A DNA stretch of 43,425 nt from Ilumatobacteraceae bacterium. Its GTDB lineage: Bacteria; Actinomycetota; Acidimicrobiia; Acidimicrobiales; Ilumatobacteraceae. Shown here piece after piece: positions 18,627 through 27,128 of this stretch. The position numbers and the translations under genes are program-made. The DNA lies in NCBI GenBank assembly GCA_017856375.1, contig JAFMFC010000008.1, positions 1 through 43,425 of the forward strand, read 5' to 3'. The notes under the pieces are model-generated. The model was not told where the DNA came from. It saw only the letters and a list, made by a program, of their open reading frames with translations, and did not search any database. How positions within the stretch are numbered: position 1 is the first letter of the stretch; the number at the start of each line of letters is the position of its first letter.

Positions 18627-19120
18627 CGCGTCGCTCGCTCGGCAACGAACGTCGAAAGATCAGTGACGTGTTGCGCGGTCTTCGCCCAATCGTCGCCACC
18701 CTTCCATGTCTCGCGTTTCCAAATCGGTGCAGTTGCTTTCAACGCATCAATTCCGAATCGCGCTGCTTCGAATGCCTCCGGCCGGTGCGGAGCAGACACC
18801 ACGACCAACACCGAGGATTCACCAACGGGAACATTGCCTACTCGGTGAATGAGGGCTACCCGACGCACTGTTTCCCACTTCTTGCGCATCTCGGAGACCA
18901 CCTCGCGCAAAGCAGGAACAACCGCTTCCTCGTAGGCCTCGTAGGCCAACGTCTCCACGCCTTCGCGACCCTCCGAATGATCCCGAGCCGTGCCGGAAAA
19001 CATCACGACGGCACCACTGGAGGGCACGACCGCCCAGTCATAGGTTTCGCCCGCCCTAAGCGGCTGGTCTGTCAACTCGATCAAGGTGTCCCCACCATCG
19101 ATCAGTTGGCGTGCATTCAC
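18623..19120 (-). CDS. moaE: Molybdopterin synthase catalytic subunit
   Basis: The large subunit of molybdopterin synthase, which puts sulfur onto precursor Z using MoaD thiocarboxylate. The 165 residues carry the family core GAVVMFSGTARDHSEG, LAYEAYEEAV, ALIHRVGNVPVGESSV and the active-site strand ALKATAPIWKRE with both conserved lysines. A length of about 150 is usual. The start is GTG 19120, placed by a TACGCT box 6 bases upstream and by the lack of any ribosome site. No moaD or other moa gene is visible nearby. It is first of the moaE-small membrane protein-mreB operon. Confidence 0.93.
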   Translation of the reverse strand: MNARQLIDGGDTLIELTDQPLRAGETYDWAVVPSSGAVVMFSGTARDHSEGREGVETLAYEAYEEAVVPALREVVSEMRKKWETVRRVALIHRVGNVPVGESSVLVVVSAPHRPEAFEAARFGIDALKATAPIWKRETWKGGDDWAKTAQHVTDLSTFVAERATR

Positions 19121-19126
19121 GACCTC

Positions 19127-19132
19127 AGCGTA
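19127..19132 (-). promoter_or_regulatory. -10 box, leaderless promoter of the moaE operon
   Basis: TACGCT on the minus strand, 6 bases before GTG 19120. It is divergent from the -10 box at 19171-19176. Confidence 0.55.
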
Positions 19133-19170
19133 TCCGAGTGGCTCGACACCACTGTGAAAAGCACCGTGAC

Positions 19171-19176
19171 TAACCT
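19171..19176 (+). promoter_or_regulatory. -10 box, leaderless promoter of the HtrA-like gene
   Basis: TAACCT, 7 bases before ATG 19184, with no Shine-Dalgarno sequence between. Confidence 0.55.
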
Positions 19177-19183
19177 GCCAACG

Positions 19184-20002
19184 ATGTCCGCGAACGAGAA
19201 TGACGATTCGTCCGGCGAAATATTCTTCAATCCGCCCCTGCCGATGTACGAACGTTCATGGCGACATCCGAGCGAAATAGCCGCTCAGACCAAGACCGAA
19301 ACGATTGGTCAGCGCACCATGCGCAAAGTGGCGATGACTACCGCCGCAATGAGTCTCGTCATGTCCGTGGTTCTGGTGGCAGTGTTGCTCCCCGCCCGAC
19401 CCAGTCGCGAGCCGGCCACCACCACTGCTGACGCATCTCTCACCACTGCAGGGCGTGCGCTCGACCTGCCAAGTGAGGCATCTAAGTTCGGCTATCTCGA
19501 AGGAACCGAAGTTGCGGTTGCGGCGATGTCATCATCGGGATTCCTCGTCACCTCGCTTACGAATCCTGTCAACGGCGAAGCGGTGAAAATTCTTGCAGTC
19601 GACAACACCCGGGTGACCGCGATCGTGGTGGACCATGAACACGACCTTGGCATCACCTGGCTGCATGTCATAGACGAGACATCCGGGGAATACGTTCCAC
19701 TTGGTCCGCCACTCAATATTCCCAACAAGCAGATCGTGTCGTTCTCCCGCGGAAGTCGAGTGTGGGTGCAAACCACTCCCTCTCAAGTTCAAGAAGCTGA
19801 GGTGGGGATCTCGAGTGACGCCAATCAGCAACTCGTGCCGATCGATCCGAATTCAAAACCTCAATCGATCGACCGCGGCCCAGCGTTCGATGACGGAGGG
19901 AACTTCATTGGTTGGTGCGTCAAGCGCGACGGGAGTACGTGGATGGTTCCGCTCGCCGTGCTCGAAGAACGACTCCTTAGGCTTGAGTCCGGTGTCGAAT
20001 AG
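19184..20002 (+). CDS. Membrane-anchored HtrA-like (S1C fold) protein without catalytic triad
   Basis: A 272-residue protein: cytoplasmic N-terminus (1-47) with a Pro-rich RSWRHPSE motif, one membrane helix (about 49-70), a Thr/Ala linker, then a domain resembling a trypsin-like HtrA protease. The clues are SSGFLVTS (as in GSGVIVS), the strand pair TRVTAIVVDHEHDLGITWLHV (as in ARVVGVDPxxDLAVLKV) and SIDRGPAFDDGGNFIGW (as in GNSGGPLxxxxGxVVGI). At the position of the catalytic Ser there is Asp230, and the His of the TNxHV motif is not found. It is therefore predicted to bind rather than cut. The stop overlaps the next gene. Similarity is by eye and moderate. Confidence 0.62.
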   Translation: MSANENDDSSGEIFFNPPLPMYERSWRHPSEIAAQTKTETIGQRTMRKVAMTTAAMSLVMSVVLVAVLLPARPSREPATTTADASLTTAGRALDLPSEASKFGYLEGTEVAVAAMSSSGFLVTSLTNPVNGEAVKILAVDNTRVTAIVVDHEHDLGITWLHVIDETSGEYVPLGPPLNIPNKQIVSFSRGSRVWVQTTPSQVQEAEVGISSDANQQLVPIDPNSKPQSIDRGPAFDDGGNFIGWCVKRDGSTWMVPLAVLEERLLRLESGVE

Positions 20003-21158
20003 CCCGGACGAAAACCCCTTTGGCGGAATGCCATTCTTCGGCGATCTGGCCAAAGCGATGGCCTCCCAGGGGCCACTTCAATGGGACGTTGCTCGACAAG
20101 TGGCAATGATGACAGCCACGCATGGCTCGAACACCGAGGCCAATGTCGATCCGGCTTCCCGAATCTCCGTCGAACGACTGGCTCCCATTGCAGAAATGCA
20201 TGTGCGAGAAAGCACGGGCATCGATCTCGGCACAACTAATTCAGTACAGGTCGTCAATCGTTCGATGTGGACCCACCTTGCTCTCGAGGCCTACAAGCCG
20301 ATGTTTCAGAATCTCGCCACTTCGCTCTCCTCGGCACCAGCAACGAACGAACCAAGCGACGACCCGATGGCCAACATGCTCGAGTCGCTGAACAAGATGA
20401 TCGCTCCCGCGATGATGGGAATGTCGGTTGGCACCATGGTGGGCCAACTGTCGCTTCGTGCATTCGGACAGTACGACTTGCCCGTGCCGCGAGATCCAAA
20501 CAAGGGAGTCATGCTCGTCGCACCAAATGTCGAAGGGTTTGCATCTGATTGGAGCATCGTTGCCGACGACATGCGAATGTGGGTGCTCATCCACGAGTTC
20601 ACTTCGCACTCGATCCTTTCTCGTGACGTGGTTCGAGCCGCACTCACCGAGGCACTCGGGGGTTACATCTCTGGCTTCCGACCCAATCCCGACGCGCTCA
20701 TGGATCGACTCAGCAGCGTGGAACTCGGTACCGACGACCCGATGAAGGCGATGCAGAAGTTCCTCACCGACCCGTCGATCCTGCTCGGTGCAGTGCGCTC
20801 ACCTGCGCAGGAGCACCTCGCACCCGAACTTGACGCAATCGTCGCAGCAATCGTCGGCTACGTGGATCATCATGTCGATCGCGTCACCGAGAAACTGTTG
20901 GGCTCCGACTCGCGAATCGCCGAGGCAGTTCGACGCCGACGCGTGGAAGCAAGCCCACAAGACACCTTCGTCGAGCAGCTACTCGGACTCAAACTGTCGA
21001 ACTCCCAGGTGCAGCGTGGCACGGACTTTGTCGGCGGTGTCGTAGAGCGTGCAGGAGTGACCGCACTGGCTCAACTGTTCGCTCGCCCCGGCAACTTGCC
21101 TACGCCGAATGAGCTTGTGGCTCCCGGTTTATGGCTCGCGCGTCTAGACGTTCAGTGA
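19992..21158 (+). CDS. DUF2342/Zincin_2 family protein with altered zinc motif
   Basis: A 388-residue protein of the actinobacterial DUF2342 group (predicted zinc metalloproteases; related to 'coenzyme F420 biosynthesis-associated' annotations). Family traits are the N-terminal NPFGGMPFFGDLAKAM, the membrane-free helical body with LSLRAFGQYDLPVPR, and WVLIHEFTSHSIL where WxxLHExTHxxxF is usual. Here His201-Glu202 is followed by F-T-S205-H206, so the second His of HExxH is displaced by one residue and Ser occupies its place. The C-terminal FVEQLLGLKLSNSQVQRG is also typical. The start is GTG 19992 (TTG 19983 possible), inside the end of the HtrA-like gene, so the two are coupled. Confidence 0.78.
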   Translation: MSNSPDENPFGGMPFFGDLAKAMASQGPLQWDVARQVAMMTATHGSNTEANVDPASRISVERLAPIAEMHVRESTGIDLGTTNSVQVVNRSMWTHLALEAYKPMFQNLATSLSSAPATNEPSDDPMANMLESLNKMIAPAMMGMSVGTMVGQLSLRAFGQYDLPVPRDPNKGVMLVAPNVEGFASDWSIVADDMRMWVLIHEFTSHSILSRDVVRAALTEALGGYISGFRPNPDALMDRLSSVELGTDDPMKAMQKFLTDPSILLGAVRSPAQEHLAPELDAIVAAIVGYVDHHVDRVTEKLLGSDSRIAEAVRRRRVEASPQDTFVEQLLGLKLSNSQVQRGTDFVGGVVERAGVTALAQLFARPGNLPTPNELVAPGLWLARLDVQ

Positions 21159-21159
21159 T

Positions 21160-22272
21160 TCACGACGAATACAAGTAGTAGGCGGCGGCGAGTCCCGTTG
21201 CCATACCTACGAGCATGAAACCAACTTGGTCAGACGGGGAGATGATCACCGCCAGTAACCCCGCCGCGACCCAGGCCAGCTGATTACGTGTTTCAAATCG
21301 CGTGAAAGCTCGTGCCCGATTGGCATCCGGAGCACTCACTTGGACGATCGACTCAAACGCCAGCTTGCCGGTGGCAGCCATCGCATTCACCACACCCACG
21401 ATCACTATTCCCCACGTAACCCCGCCAAAGAAGCCTGCAATCAAAGCAGTCACTGAAACCACCACGAGCGACGCGTCGAGGATCGTACGTTCGCTCATTC
21501 TTCTGCGGAGCAACGGTCCGATCGAGTTGGCAAGAAAAATCGAAATGGAAAGCACCGCAACTGCAAGACCAAACCATGCCGTGCCTGCCTTTTGATCGCG
21601 AAACCAAAACGCCAGGTGGAAGAACACGAAACCTACCGAGGCACGCAGTACGAGCATCGAAAAGGCAGCCCAGCGGACTTCAGGCTGGTGCAGCTCCCGC
21701 AACTCCTCATTGCTCGCGGGCTGAGCAGCTGCAGCAACCTTCTTCGGCAGTGCCAGCGCGGCGGTGGCTGCGAGCGCAAAGCACAATGCAGAAAGTCCGA
21801 GCGACCAACGTGAGTCGATCAGTTGCAGCAGCGCTGCTGGTCCTCCGGCGAGGAATCCCACCACACCGCCCAGTCGGCCGAGCTTGCCGTTTGCAGAAAC
21901 AAGCTCTTCGTCACCATCAACCACGGTGGGAACGATTGCGGAACGAGAAACTACGTACACCTTCGCAAGAACCAAGGAGGCAAACGCAAGTGGAAAGAGC
22001 GCTAGTGAGTCGAGATAACGCATCATCCCGAGCAGGATCAATGCGCGTAGTGCCCCCACTCCACTCACCGTCAGTCTTCTTCCTCCAGGAAGTCGATCGA
22101 TGAACGGACCGATCAATGGTGCGAGAACTGCGAACGGGGCAAGACTGATCGCGAGGAACAACAGCACCTGTGAACGAGCAGCATCCGGGCTGATCGACAG
22201 AAACAGCGAGTCTGCGAGCGAAACCGCCAGTGCCGCCTCACCCGCAACCATGAAGCCGTGCACGCGCGACAA
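21160..22272 (-). CDS. MFS-type transporter
   Basis: A 370-residue membrane protein with about 11-12 hydrophobic helices. The MFS loop after helix 2 reads GPFIDRLPGGRR, matching GxxxDRxGxRR. A Pro/charged central loop (KKVAAAAQPASNEELRELHQPE) divides the two halves. The substrate cannot be inferred; related actinobacterial proteins are often annotated simply as MFS. The start is uncertain: TTG 22272 opens the frame, while ATG 22251 would begin just before helix 1. It follows the response regulator by about 45 bases on the same strand and may be co-transcribed, but no promoter is clear. Confidence 0.78.
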   Translation of the reverse strand: MSRVHGFMVAGEAALAVSLADSLFLSISPDAARSQVLLFLAISLAPFAVLAPLIGPFIDRLPGGRRLTVSGVGALRALILLGMMRYLDSLALFPLAFASLVLAKVYVVSRSAIVPTVVDGDEELVSANGKLGRLGGVVGFLAGGPAALLQLIDSRWSLGLSALCFALAATAALALPKKVAAAAQPASNEELRELHQPEVRWAAFSMLVLRASVGFVFFHLAFWFRDQKAGTAWFGLAVAVLSISIFLANSIGPLLRRRMSERTILDASLVVVSVTALIAGFFGGVTWGIVIVGVVNAMAATGKLAFESIVQVSAPDANRARAFTRFETRNQLAWVAAGLLAVIISPSDQVGFMLVGMATGLAAAYYLYSS

Positions 22273-22316
22273 ACGCGTGAGTGGTGAAACCGGAGGAAGT
22301 CCTGAACTGCGATTGA

Positions 22317-23030
22317 CTATCGCGTCAGTTTTTCATACTTGTAGCCGAGACCTCGGATGGTCACGATGTTCACCGGGTTTGCGGGATCGCTCTCCACCTT
22401 GGACCGAAGTCGCTTGATGTGGACGTCGAGAGTCTTGGTGTCACCGAAGTAGTCCGAGCCCCACACACGATCGATGAGGTTCTCTCTCGTCATCACCTTG
22501 CCGGCATTGGCCATGAGCACGTACAGGAGTTCGAATTCTTTGAGGGGCAGTTTCACCACTTCATCGCGGATGGTCACGACATGTCGCTCGGGATCGATGG
22601 ACACGTCACCCACCCAGATTGCGCCGAAGCCGACGTCGTCGATCTCGGTCTGAGTGAGCGTGCTACGCCGCATCACGGCACGCATTCTCGCCACCAGTTC
22701 CCGCAGTCGGTACGGCTTGACGATGTAGTCGTCTGCTCCGACTTCGAGCCCCACCACCGCATCTACCTCCGACCCTTTTGCAGAAACGATGATGATCGGG
22801 ACTTGGCTCTTCTTGCGAACTTCCCGACACACGTCGGTGCCGGAAACCTTCGGGAGCATCACGTCGAGCAACATGATGTCGGGGTCTACAACGTCGAATT
22901 TCGACAACGCCTCGGCACCGTCGCGGGCCACGACGACCTCGAAACCCTCGCGGGCAAGACCCACCTGCAGGGCCTCGATGAAGGCTTCCTCATCCTCCAC
23001 CAACATGACCCTTGGCGACACTCTGCTCAT
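22317..23030 (-). CDS. regX3: OmpR-family response regulator (RegX3/PhoB-like)
   Basis: A 237-residue two-domain regulator. The receiver domain (about 5-120) has the acidic pocket VEDEE, phosphoacceptor Asp56 (LLDVMLP), the conserved Thr/Ser in IIVSAKG and Lys in DYIVKPY. The winged-helix effector domain (about 140-237) ends with VDVHIKRLRSKVE-like and TIRGLGYKYE, diagnostic of OmpR/PhoB. Its ATG overlaps the histidine kinase stop by 4 bases. Together with phoU upstream and ppk1 beyond, it is best read as the phosphate-starvation regulator RegX3/PhoB. The symbol is by similarity and context. Confidence 0.9.
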   Translation of the reverse strand: MSRVSPRVMLVEDEEAFIEALQVGLAREGFEVVVARDGAEALSKFDVVDPDIMLLDVMLPKVSGTDVCREVRKKSQVPIIIVSAKGSEVDAVVGLEVGADDYIVKPYRLRELVARMRAVMRRSTLTQTEIDDVGFGAIWVGDVSIDPERHVVTIRDEVVKLPLKEFELLYVLMANAGKVMTRENLIDRVWGSDYFGDTKTLDVHIKRLRSKVESDPANPVNIVTIRGLGYKYEKLTR

Positions 23031-24151
23031 CGCGCTCCTCCCCTCGGCAGGGTGATCGTGAATGTCGAACCCTGCCCTTCCGTCGACCTGACCACAATCG
23101 AACCTCCGTTGTTCTCCACCGCATGCTTGGCGATCGCAAGACCGAGTCCCGTACCACCGGTTGCGCGACTGCGTGCGCGATCGACTCGATAGAAGCGCTC
23201 GAAGATCCGCTCGAGATCACCTTGCGCAATGCCGATACCCTCGTCCGAAATCTCGATCTTCACCGAGTTTCCGTTGCTCAACCGAATCTTCACGGTGTCG
23301 CCTCGTTCGCTGTACTTGATCGCGTTTTCCACCAGATTCGAGACTGCCGAGAGCATCTGAGTCCGATCGATGCGAATCGGATCGAGGCGAAGTGTCTCCA
23401 CCTCGAGGTGGATTCCGGCTCCATCTGCGTTCAAACGTTGCAACGAGACAGCTTCGTTGACGATCGTCGCCACATCCACTTCTTCGAACCGAACATCTGC
23501 GCGTGATTCGATGCGCGAAAGATCGAGTAGGTCGTCGATCACTGCCGACATGCGCTGCGCCTCCGACGCCACCCGCTCGGCGAGCCGCGCAACCACCTCG
23601 TGGTCGGTCTCCCCGATCATTGAGTCGCTCAGCGCCGCCATGCCGCCGAGAGGCGTCTTCAACTCGTGACTCAGGTTGGCGACGAAATCCCGTCGCATCG
23701 ACTCGAGTCGCTCCCTCGTGGTCACATCGTCCGCAAAGACCACCACCTCGCCGGAAGCCAACCGCGACGCCATCAGTGCGTAGTTGCGCGCGGGCGGCCC
23801 GGCAACGGCGAGCTGGGATTCGTTGGTCGTTCCCGCTGGCGTGCTCGCCGCCAGTCGCTCGACCGCATCCTCTACCAAGGCGTCGATGTGACGCACGCCG
23901 GACATCGAGTTGGCAGATGCATTCTTCGCAATCGTCTCACCGCTGGCACCGATCAGCGTCACACCGATCGGCAACTGGTCGATCAACGACTGGAACCGAG
24001 CTGACGACGAGGCGGCATCGGTGCCGGCAACGGCAGCATTCCCCGCTTCAGCAGAGCGAGAATTCTGTCCGGCACGCTTGCCGAGGGTACGTCCCACCAG
24101 GAATGCAACGATCCCCACTACGACAATCGATAGCCACGCTCCCGCAGTCAC
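23027..24151 (-). CDS. senX3: Sensor histidine kinase (SenX3/PhoR-like)
   Basis: A 374-residue kinase with one N-terminal membrane helix (about residues 4-20) and almost no extracellular part. A PAS-like domain follows (about 52-145, FQSLIDQLPIGVTLIG). The DHp domain has phospho-His162 in SHELKTPLGG. The ATP-binding domain has the N box NLVENAIKYS, G1 DEGIGI, F box FERFYR and G2 GTGLGLAI. This layout, with two or fewer membrane segments plus PAS, matches SenX3/PhoR sensors, which read phosphate through PhoU and the Pst transporter rather than directly. The start is GTG 24151, 12 bases after phoU. No pst genes are in the window. Confidence 0.9.
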   Translation of the reverse strand: MTAGAWLSIVVVGIVAFLVGRTLGKRAGQNSRSAEAGNAAVAGTDAASSSARFQSLIDQLPIGVTLIGASGETIAKNASANSMSGVRHIDALVEDAVERLAASTPAGTTNESQLAVAGPPARNYALMASRLASGEVVVFADDVTTRERLESMRRDFVANLSHELKTPLGGMAALSDSMIGETDHEVVARLAERVASEAQRMSAVIDDLLDLSRIESRADVRFEEVDVATIVNEAVSLQRLNADGAGIHLEVETLRLDPIRIDRTQMLSAVSNLVENAIKYSERGDTVKIRLSNGNSVKIEISDEGIGIAQGDLERIFERFYRVDRARSRATGGTGLGLAIAKHAVENNGGSIVVRSTEGQGSTFTITLPRGGAR

Positions 24152-24163
24152 TGGTCGTATCGA

Positions 24164-24871
24164 TCAGGCGTTTTCGTCGGATTCCTGCTTGGCGTTGAAC
24201 CGAGCTGCACCCTTCAGTTCCGGCATCCAACCGGTGAGCAGGAAGCGTGTGCGATCACCCACGTTCACTGCGTGATCGCCGATTCGCTCGTAGAAGCGGG
24301 CCACGACCGCGAGTTGTACCGCAACTTGGAGGTCGATCCTTTCCCGCGAATGACTCTCGAAGATCTCCTGCACGAACTGTCGCTGCAATCCGTCCAGAAA
24401 CGAATCCATGTCATCGATCGCGGCAGCCTTTGCAGCGTCGTTCGATTCAAAAGCCTCCATTGCTGCCACGTACAACTGCTGAGCCTGATCGCTCATCTTG
24501 CTGATCAAGCCACGCAGAACGGGGTCAATGTTGTGGCCGTAGATTCGGCGAGCGGCCTTGCAGATGTTCACCGTCAGGTCGGCCGAGCGCTCCAACTCGC
24601 CCGTGATCTTGATGATCGCCACCAGTTGGCGAAGATCGCCGGCTACAGGCGCCTGCAGCGCAAGCATCTGAAAGCAACGGTCCTCGACGTCCACCGCACG
24701 GGCGTCAATTTCGTCGTCCGCCTGGACCATCAGGTCGGCACCTTCCAGGTCTCCTGCCAACAACACCTGCGTGGCACGTGGGATCTTCTCGATCACCTGA
24801 GCACCCATGCGCACGACATCAGTGCGCAACGCCTCGAGTTCCTGATGGAACGTCCGTCGTAGCTCTTCCAC
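24164..24871 (-). CDS. phoU: Phosphate signalling protein PhoU
   Basis: A negative regulator linking the Pst transporter to the sensor kinase. The 235 residues form two three-helix PhoU repeats with the metal-binding E(D)xxxD patterns: DDEIDARAVDVED with LRQLVAIIKITGELERSADL in the first half, and ARFYERIGDHAVNVGD in the second. The latter is the family signature. The start is GTG 24871, placed by the GGGG ribosome site at about minus 8. The kinase starts 12 bases after its stop, giving a phoU-senX3-regX3 operon. Confidence 0.94.
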   Translation of the reverse strand: MEELRRTFHQELEALRTDVVRMGAQVIEKIPRATQVLLAGDLEGADLMVQADDEIDARAVDVEDRCFQMLALQAPVAGDLRQLVAIIKITGELERSADLTVNICKAARRIYGHNIDPVLRGLISKMSDQAQQLYVAAMEAFESNDAAKAAAIDDMDSFLDGLQRQFVQEIFESHSRERIDLQVAVQLAVVARFYERIGDHAVNVGDRTRFLLTGWMPELKGAARFNAKQESDENA

Positions 24872-24872
24872 T

Positions 24873-24894
24873 GTTCACACCCCTTTCAGCCCCG
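24873..24894. promoter_or_regulatory. Possible PHO-box-like direct repeat before phoU
   Basis: Two adjacent 11-base units on the plus strand, GTTCACACCCC and TTTCAGCCCCG, agree at 7 of 11 positions. The first has the GTTCAC core of actinobacterial PhoP/RegX3 boxes. The site overlaps the phoU ribosome site, so part of the similarity may come from that. The rest of the 102-base gap to ppk1 shows nothing definite. Confidence 0.25.
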
Positions 24895-24973
24895 AAAATA
24901 CGAGCGTTACCGTATCTTCTTTCGGTGAGCGGAACCCTAACGACAGGTAACGGCTCTATGAACGGGCATCTAG

Positions 24974-27085
24974 TCAGCGAACTTGCGTGGAGTACACCCA
25001 GCGATGCAACTGCTCCTGAGCATCGCCAAGCGTTGCGAAGTCGCCTTCACGGGTCCACACGTTGTCGGCATGGAGTTCAAAACGCGTGACATCGTCGGCC
25101 ATCAGGAAGCCGAGCACCTTGTCCAACCAGGCGCGATGCTTCGGGTGCGTGAGGGGTACGAGCACTTCGACGCGGCCATCAAGGTTGCGTCCCATCATGT
25201 CGGCCGACCCGATGAGATACAGGGGCTCACCCGATTCTTGACCGTGTTCGAAGCGGTACAGCCGCGAATGCTCGAGGTATCTACCGAGGATCGAGCGCAC
25301 GCGAATGTTCGATGACATCCCCTCGACGCCCGGCCGCAAACAACAGATTCCACGAATGACCAAGTCGACTCGCGCTCCCGCCTCACTAGCCCGATACAGC
25401 GCTTCGATGACATCGGGATCGGAGATCGAGTTCAACTTCATCACTATTCGGCCATCGGTGCCAAAAGAAGCCTCTCGATCGATCAACTCGATCACTCGGG
25501 GTCGCAATTGGTGTGGCGCCACTATCAAGGTGCGGTACTGCGGTTCGCGGGCATACCCGGTGAGGAAGTTGAAAAGGTCGGTCGCATCAGCTCCGATCTC
25601 CTCCTCGCAGGTGAAGTATCCGACGTCTTCGTACACCCGCGCCGTCACTGCGTTGTAGTTGCCTGTGCCGATGTGTACGTAGCGACGAACGCGATCGTCA
25701 TCCTGGCGGACGACGAGAACGCACTTCGCGTGAGTCTTCAATCCGACGAGGCCGTACGTCACGTGCACTCCCGCGTATTCCAGTTCCTTCGCCCACGAAA
25801 CATTGCGCGCTTCGTCGAAGCGAGCCTTCAACTCGAGCACCGCCGCCACTTGCTTTCCCGCCTCAGCAGCCTTGATCAGGTGTCGGGCAATCGATGAGTC
25901 GCCCGAGGTGCGATACAGCGTCATCTTGATCGACTGCACCCTCGGGTCCCTTGCGGCCTGCTCGACGAATTCCTCGACGGATGACGAGAACGACTCGTTC
26001 GGGTGATGGACGAGGAGCTGACGTTCCCTAATCACGTCGAAAAACGACTGCCCTGTCTCCTCAGCCGCAGAAAGACGCCCCGCCACCACGCGCTTCCAGG
26101 GAACAAACTTCAGGGCAGGTAGATCGAGGGAACTCAACTGGCTGAGGGATGTGGTATCGATGAACGAACGATGTCGATACACGTCTTCACTCGCAAGATC
26201 GAGCTCTTCAAGCAACAGCTCGAGCATCGACCGCGGCATGTCATCGTGCACCTCAAGACGCACTGCCTTGCCGAATCGCCGGCGCCGGAGCTCGGATTCC
26301 ACCGCTGCAAGCAAGTCCTCCGCATCTTCGTCGTCCACCGCCAAGTCGGCATTTCGCGTGACTCGGAAAAGATGGATTTCCTCGATCTCCATCCCGGGAA
26401 ACAGCGCCCCAAGGTGTGCCCCAATCACGTCTTCGAGCAGCACGAACGTGTTCGACCCACCGACACTCACGAAGCGAGGCAGGTTCGGTGGCAACTTCAC
26501 ACGCGCGAAGCGATGCTCGCCGGATTCGGGGTCTCTCACCTGCAACGCGAGACTCAGTGCAAGGTTGGAGATGTACGGAAATGGGTGGGCAGGATCGACC
26601 GCCAGCGGCGTTAGTACTGGAAAGATGCGCAAGTCGAAGAGCTCGCGCAACTCGGCTTGCTCGCTGTCGTTCAATTCGTGAATCTTCTTGATTCGAATCC
26701 CCTGCTCTTCGAGCATTGGGAGTAACTGTTCGAGCAGGATTGCCTCTTTTTCGGCAATCAGATGCTGTGCGTGCTCACCGACGTCCTTCAACTGTCGACG
26801 AGGAGAGCGACCATCAGGAGTCGGCGTGGTGATTTCACCTTCGATTTGATCCTTCAACGCAGCAACACGTATTTGGAAGAACTCGTCCAAGTTGCTCGAG
26901 AAGATAGAGACGAAGCGCAGACGCTCAAGTAACGGAACGCCAGGGTCTGTTGCCAGCGTGAGCACGCGAGCGTTGAAGTCCAACCAACTCAGTTCGCGAT
27001 TGATGAATCGAGTGTCGATGTCTTGATGGTAGGGATCTACGACTAACGACATCGTCTGCCGAAGCAAACGTCGCCAAACGCTCAT
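24974..27085 (-). CDS. ppk1: Polyphosphate kinase 1
   Basis: Makes inorganic polyphosphate from ATP and works in reverse. The 703 residues have the four PPK1 domains: N-terminal RFINRELSWLDFNARVL, the head domain, and two C-terminal phospholipase-D-like domains. The autophosphorylated His is H452 (LKTHAK) and the second conserved His is H471 (RYVHIGTGNYN). The ATP-binding Arg/Asp region MTLYRTSGDSSI and the late RSILGRYLEHSR block are intact. ATG 27085 and ATG 27052 are both possible starts. It is followed by phoU 102 bases later and preceded by a small hypothetical gene. Confidence 0.96.
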   Translation of the reverse strand: MSVWRRLLRQTMSLVVDPYHQDIDTRFINRELSWLDFNARVLTLATDPGVPLLERLRFVSIFSSNLDEFFQIRVAALKDQIEGEITTPTPDGRSPRRQLKDVGEHAQHLIAEKEAILLEQLLPMLEEQGIRIKKIHELNDSEQAELRELFDLRIFPVLTPLAVDPAHPFPYISNLALSLALQVRDPESGEHRFARVKLPPNLPRFVSVGGSNTFVLLEDVIGAHLGALFPGMEIEEIHLFRVTRNADLAVDDEDAEDLLAAVESELRRRRFGKAVRLEVHDDMPRSMLELLLEELDLASEDVYRHRSFIDTTSLSQLSSLDLPALKFVPWKRVVAGRLSAAEETGQSFFDVIRERQLLVHHPNESFSSSVEEFVEQAARDPRVQSIKMTLYRTSGDSSIARHLIKAAEAGKQVAAVLELKARFDEARNVSWAKELEYAGVHVTYGLVGLKTHAKCVLVVRQDDDRVRRYVHIGTGNYNAVTARVYEDVGYFTCEEEIGADATDLFNFLTGYAREPQYRTLIVAPHQLRPRVIELIDREASFGTDGRIVMKLNSISDPDVIEALYRASEAGARVDLVIRGICCLRPGVEGMSSNIRVRSILGRYLEHSRLYRFEHGQESGEPLYLIGSADMMGRNLDGRVEVLVPLTHPKHRAWLDKVLGFLMADDVTRFELHADNVWTREGDFATLGDAQEQLHRWVYSTQVR

Positions 27086-27128
27086 CGAAAATTCATCCCT
27101 GCGTCACCATTGACGCGACTCGATGTCG

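Noticed and set aside
24905-24952. CGTTACC and GGTAACG arms in the ppk1-phoU gap
   Set aside because: The arms are 7 bases and 34 bases apart, which is neither a good hairpin nor a good operator.
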